In this document: positions 62,593 to 64,000 of the stretch, one piece after another
Numbering within the stretch: position 1 is the first letter of the stretch
How the letters are laid out: every line of letters starts with the position of its first letter
Source of the DNA: Streptomyces clavuligerus
GTDB taxonomy: Bacteria > Actinomycetota > Actinomycetes > Streptomycetales > Streptomycetaceae
Assembly: GCF_005519465.1 (NCBI RefSeq)
Contig: NZ_CP027858.1
Coordinates: 62,001-126,000 of the forward strand
Length of the DNA: 64,000 bases
Direction of reading: 5' to 3'
Notes under the pieces: model-generated
Told to the model about the DNA's origin: nothing
Databases searched by the model: none
What the model saw: only the letters and a program-made list of their open reading frames with translations
Position numbers and translations under genes: made by a program

Positions 62593-63764
62593 GCGGGGCC
62601 GCGGGGCGGACCCCCGCGGGCGGGACGCGCGGACGGTGGTGGCGGCGGGCCCCGCGGGCCTGCTGGCTGCCCCTGTGGCACTGGGCCTCGGGGCGCGCGG
62701 ACGGTGTCCGCAGGCCCACCGGGCCGTTCCTGATGACGCGGTCGGTCCTGCTGCCGGTGGTCGCCCTCACCGCGCTGGGCCTCGCGGCCGTCGCGCACTC
62801 CGTGCCCGCGGGCCGTACCGAACAGCTCCGCGACCGCCACGCGCCCGCCCTGGCGGAGCTGACCCGTACCCGGGTCTCGCTGACGCTGGCGCGGTACGAG
62901 GCGGAGCGGCGCCTCGGCGGGGTCGCCGGGCAGCCGCTGCGGCAGACCGCTCTCGTCGGGCTCGGCGAACGCTATCCCTCGCTGCTCGCGCAGGCCGCCC
63001 AGAGCCTCAACAACGCGGCGCAGACCGGGGCGCTGCGCCGCTCGCAGGAGCAGGAGATCCGGGTGGTGTCGGGTCTGGTCGTCGCCTACGACGGCTTGAT
63101 CGACTGGGCGAACGACCAGCAGAACAGCGACGGGCTGCGCCGGGCCGGGCTCGCGTACGCGGCCGGTCTGCTGGGCGACGGCCGGGGCCCCGAGGGCTCC
63201 ACGGCCGTGCTCGACCGCTTGCGGACCCTGGAGCGCGAGCTGCGCGCGGACGCCGCCCGGCGGTCGGGGTGGAGCGCCCTCACCGCGGGCACGGCCCTGG
63301 CCGCCGTGGTGGCGGCGCTGCTCTTCGTCCTCCTCGTCGTCGGCACCCTGGCCTTTCTGCGGCGGCGGATCCGGGTGCACAGCCTGCCGCTCGCCGGGTG
63401 CGCGGCGCCGGTGCTGCTGGTGCTCGCCCTGCTGGGGTTCGGGACGGCGGGCCAGCACCGCTCGCAGCAGTACATCGGGCAGACCGTGGCCGCGCTGGCG
63501 CGGGTCTCGGCCGACCGGGACGCGGCCGACCGGGGTGCGGGCAACCGGATCAGGGACGAGATCGAGAGCCAGATCCTGGCCGAGCGGACGATCGCACGGG
63601 AGCGGGACCGGCTCGCGGTCCGGCTCGCGGACACCCATCCCCCGGGGTGGACCCGGTGGACGGCCCTGGCCCTGATACCGGGGGCGGCAGCCGCCCTGGC
63701 CTGCGGATACACCCTCTTCCACTACAACCGCAGACATCTGATGATCCGTAGGCGGACCCGATGA
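62589..63764 (+). CDS. Four-TM membrane protein, GlnX-like
   Basis: Integral membrane protein of 391 residues. TM helices: about 51-70 (LLPVVALTALGLAAVAHSV), about 232-258, about 268-290 and about 355-375, with a long helical extracytoplasmic domain (LAELTRTRVSLTLARYEAE, LNNAAQTGALRRSQEQE) between TM1 and TM2, and another between TM3 and TM4. This four-TM, two-loop pattern resembles mycobacterial GlnX, which links the lipoprotein GlnH to the kinase PknG. GTGA overlap with the kinase gene and ATGA overlap with the lipoprotein gene show a tight operon. No recognised enzyme motif. Confidence 0.75.
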   Translation: MSGAAGRTPAGGTRGRWWRRAPRACWLPLWHWASGRADGVRRPTGPFLMTRSVLLPVVALTALGLAAVAHSVPAGRTEQLRDRHAPALAELTRTRVSLTLARYEAERRLGGVAGQPLRQTALVGLGERYPSLLAQAAQSLNNAAQTGALRRSQEQEIRVVSGLVVAYDGLIDWANDQQNSDGLRRAGLAYAAGLLGDGRGPEGSTAVLDRLRTLERELRADAARRSGWSALTAGTALAAVVAALLFVLLVVGTLAFLRRRIRVHSLPLAGCAAPVLLVLALLGFGTAGQHRSQQYIGQTVAALARVSADRDAADRGAGNRIRDEIESQILAERTIARERDRLAVRLADTHPPGWTRWTALALIPGAAAALACGYTLFHYNRRHLMIRRRTR

Positions 63765-64000
63765 CGACACCGTCGACGGCCGTGGGCCGTGTGCTGCGTT
63801 CCCTGCTGGCCTGGTGTCTGCTCGCCCCGGCCGCGCTGCTCGCCGCGGGCTGCTCGGGCGGCCCCGGCGAGCGGACCCTGGTGGTCCTGGGCCCCTGGAC
63901 GGGCGGCGAGGAGAAGCCGTTCACGACCGTGCTCGCGCGGATCGGCGAGCGGACCGGGGTCCGTTACGCGTACGAGGGCACCCGCTCCCTGCGCGAGACG
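63761..64000 (+). CDS. Solute-binding lipoprotein, 3' end outside window
   Basis: The first 80 residues of an exported substrate-binding protein. A lipoprotein signal peptide (LLAWCLLAPAALLAAGC) ends at a lipobox with Cys at about 31, and then TLVVLGPWTGGEEKPF begins the mature protein, a start typical of extracellular solute-binding family 1. It overlaps the GlnX-like gene by ATGA. By analogy with GlnH it would be the ligand sensor feeding the PknG-like kinase, though its ligand family (sugar-type) looks different from the amino-acid type of GlnH. The window ends within the gene. Confidence 0.8.
   Translation, partial: MTTPSTAVGRVLRSLLAWCLLAPAALLAAGCSGGPGERTLVVLGPWTGGEEKPFTTVLARIGERTGVRYAYEGTRSLRET

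Overview
The window is high-GC actinobacterial DNA, almost certainly a Streptomyces chromosome. GC-rich third codon positions dominate, only two TTA codons were found in real genes, start and stop codons commonly overlap (ATGA, GTGA), and the families are typical of the genus: SARP/AfsR-type regulator, LmbU-family regulator, DUF574 methyltransferase, SpoIIE-type phosphatase, secreted PA14/FN3 protein. I saw no tRNA, rRNA, CRISPR array or intact transposase.

Layout. (1) 1-4.5 kb: the 3' part of an amidohydrolase, a bidirectional hairpin, a secreted PA14/fibronectin-III protein and a PAP2 phosphatase. (2) 4.5-31.2 kb: about 20 minus-strand genes, mostly start/stop-coupled, forming a complete Wzx/Wzy-type exopolysaccharide locus. 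It holds an initiating undecaprenyl-phosphate sugar transferase, an AlgD-like GDP-mannose 6-dehydrogenase, three glycosyltransferases, two Wzz-like chain-length proteins with degenerate ATPase domains, a polymerase, a flippase, a heparinase II/III-family lyase, a bi-domain oxidoreductase and an AsnB-type amidotransferase. It also holds a five-gene set that looks like C-methylated CDP-sugar synthesis (cytidylyltransferase, methyltransferase, SDR, PIG-L, DUF4910), plus pyruvyl transferase, RmlC-like epimerase and class III aminotransferase genes. The first gene has a TTA codon at codon 6, which suggests bldA control.

(3) 31.2-32.4 kb: a long, partly AT-rich regulatory gap with an inverted repeat and eight tandem 12-bp repeats. 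(4) 32.4-42.7 kb: a compact biosynthetic cluster not matched to a known product. It has a stand-alone adenylation-carrier (A-PCP) protein, two P450s, a Rieske oxygenase (with a TTA codon), an isopropylmalate/isocitrate-dehydrogenase-like enzyme, a kynurenine 3-monooxygenase-like flavoprotein, a small ABM-type protein and an LmbU-family regulator. A carrier-bound amino acid is probably oxidised here, in a way reminiscent of aminocoumarin and quinoxaline/quinaldate starter-unit pathways.

(5) 42.8-50.9 kb: mixed small genes (GNAT, TetR, AMIN-like secreted protein, APH-like kinase, DUF574 methyltransferase, EF-hand protein, MarR, phosphoribosyltransferase-hydrolase fusion), an internally deleted amidohydrolase pseudogene, and a 228-bp tandem duplication. 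(6) 50.9-64 kb: signalling and stress genes. These are a SARP/NB-ARC regulator preceded by two 11-bp-spaced direct heptamers, a Clp ATPase, a membrane SpoIIE-type phosphatase, and an operon that resembles the mycobacterial pknG-glnX-glnH signalling module. In that operon the PknG-like kinase is fused to a trypsin-like domain that has lost all three catalytic residues.
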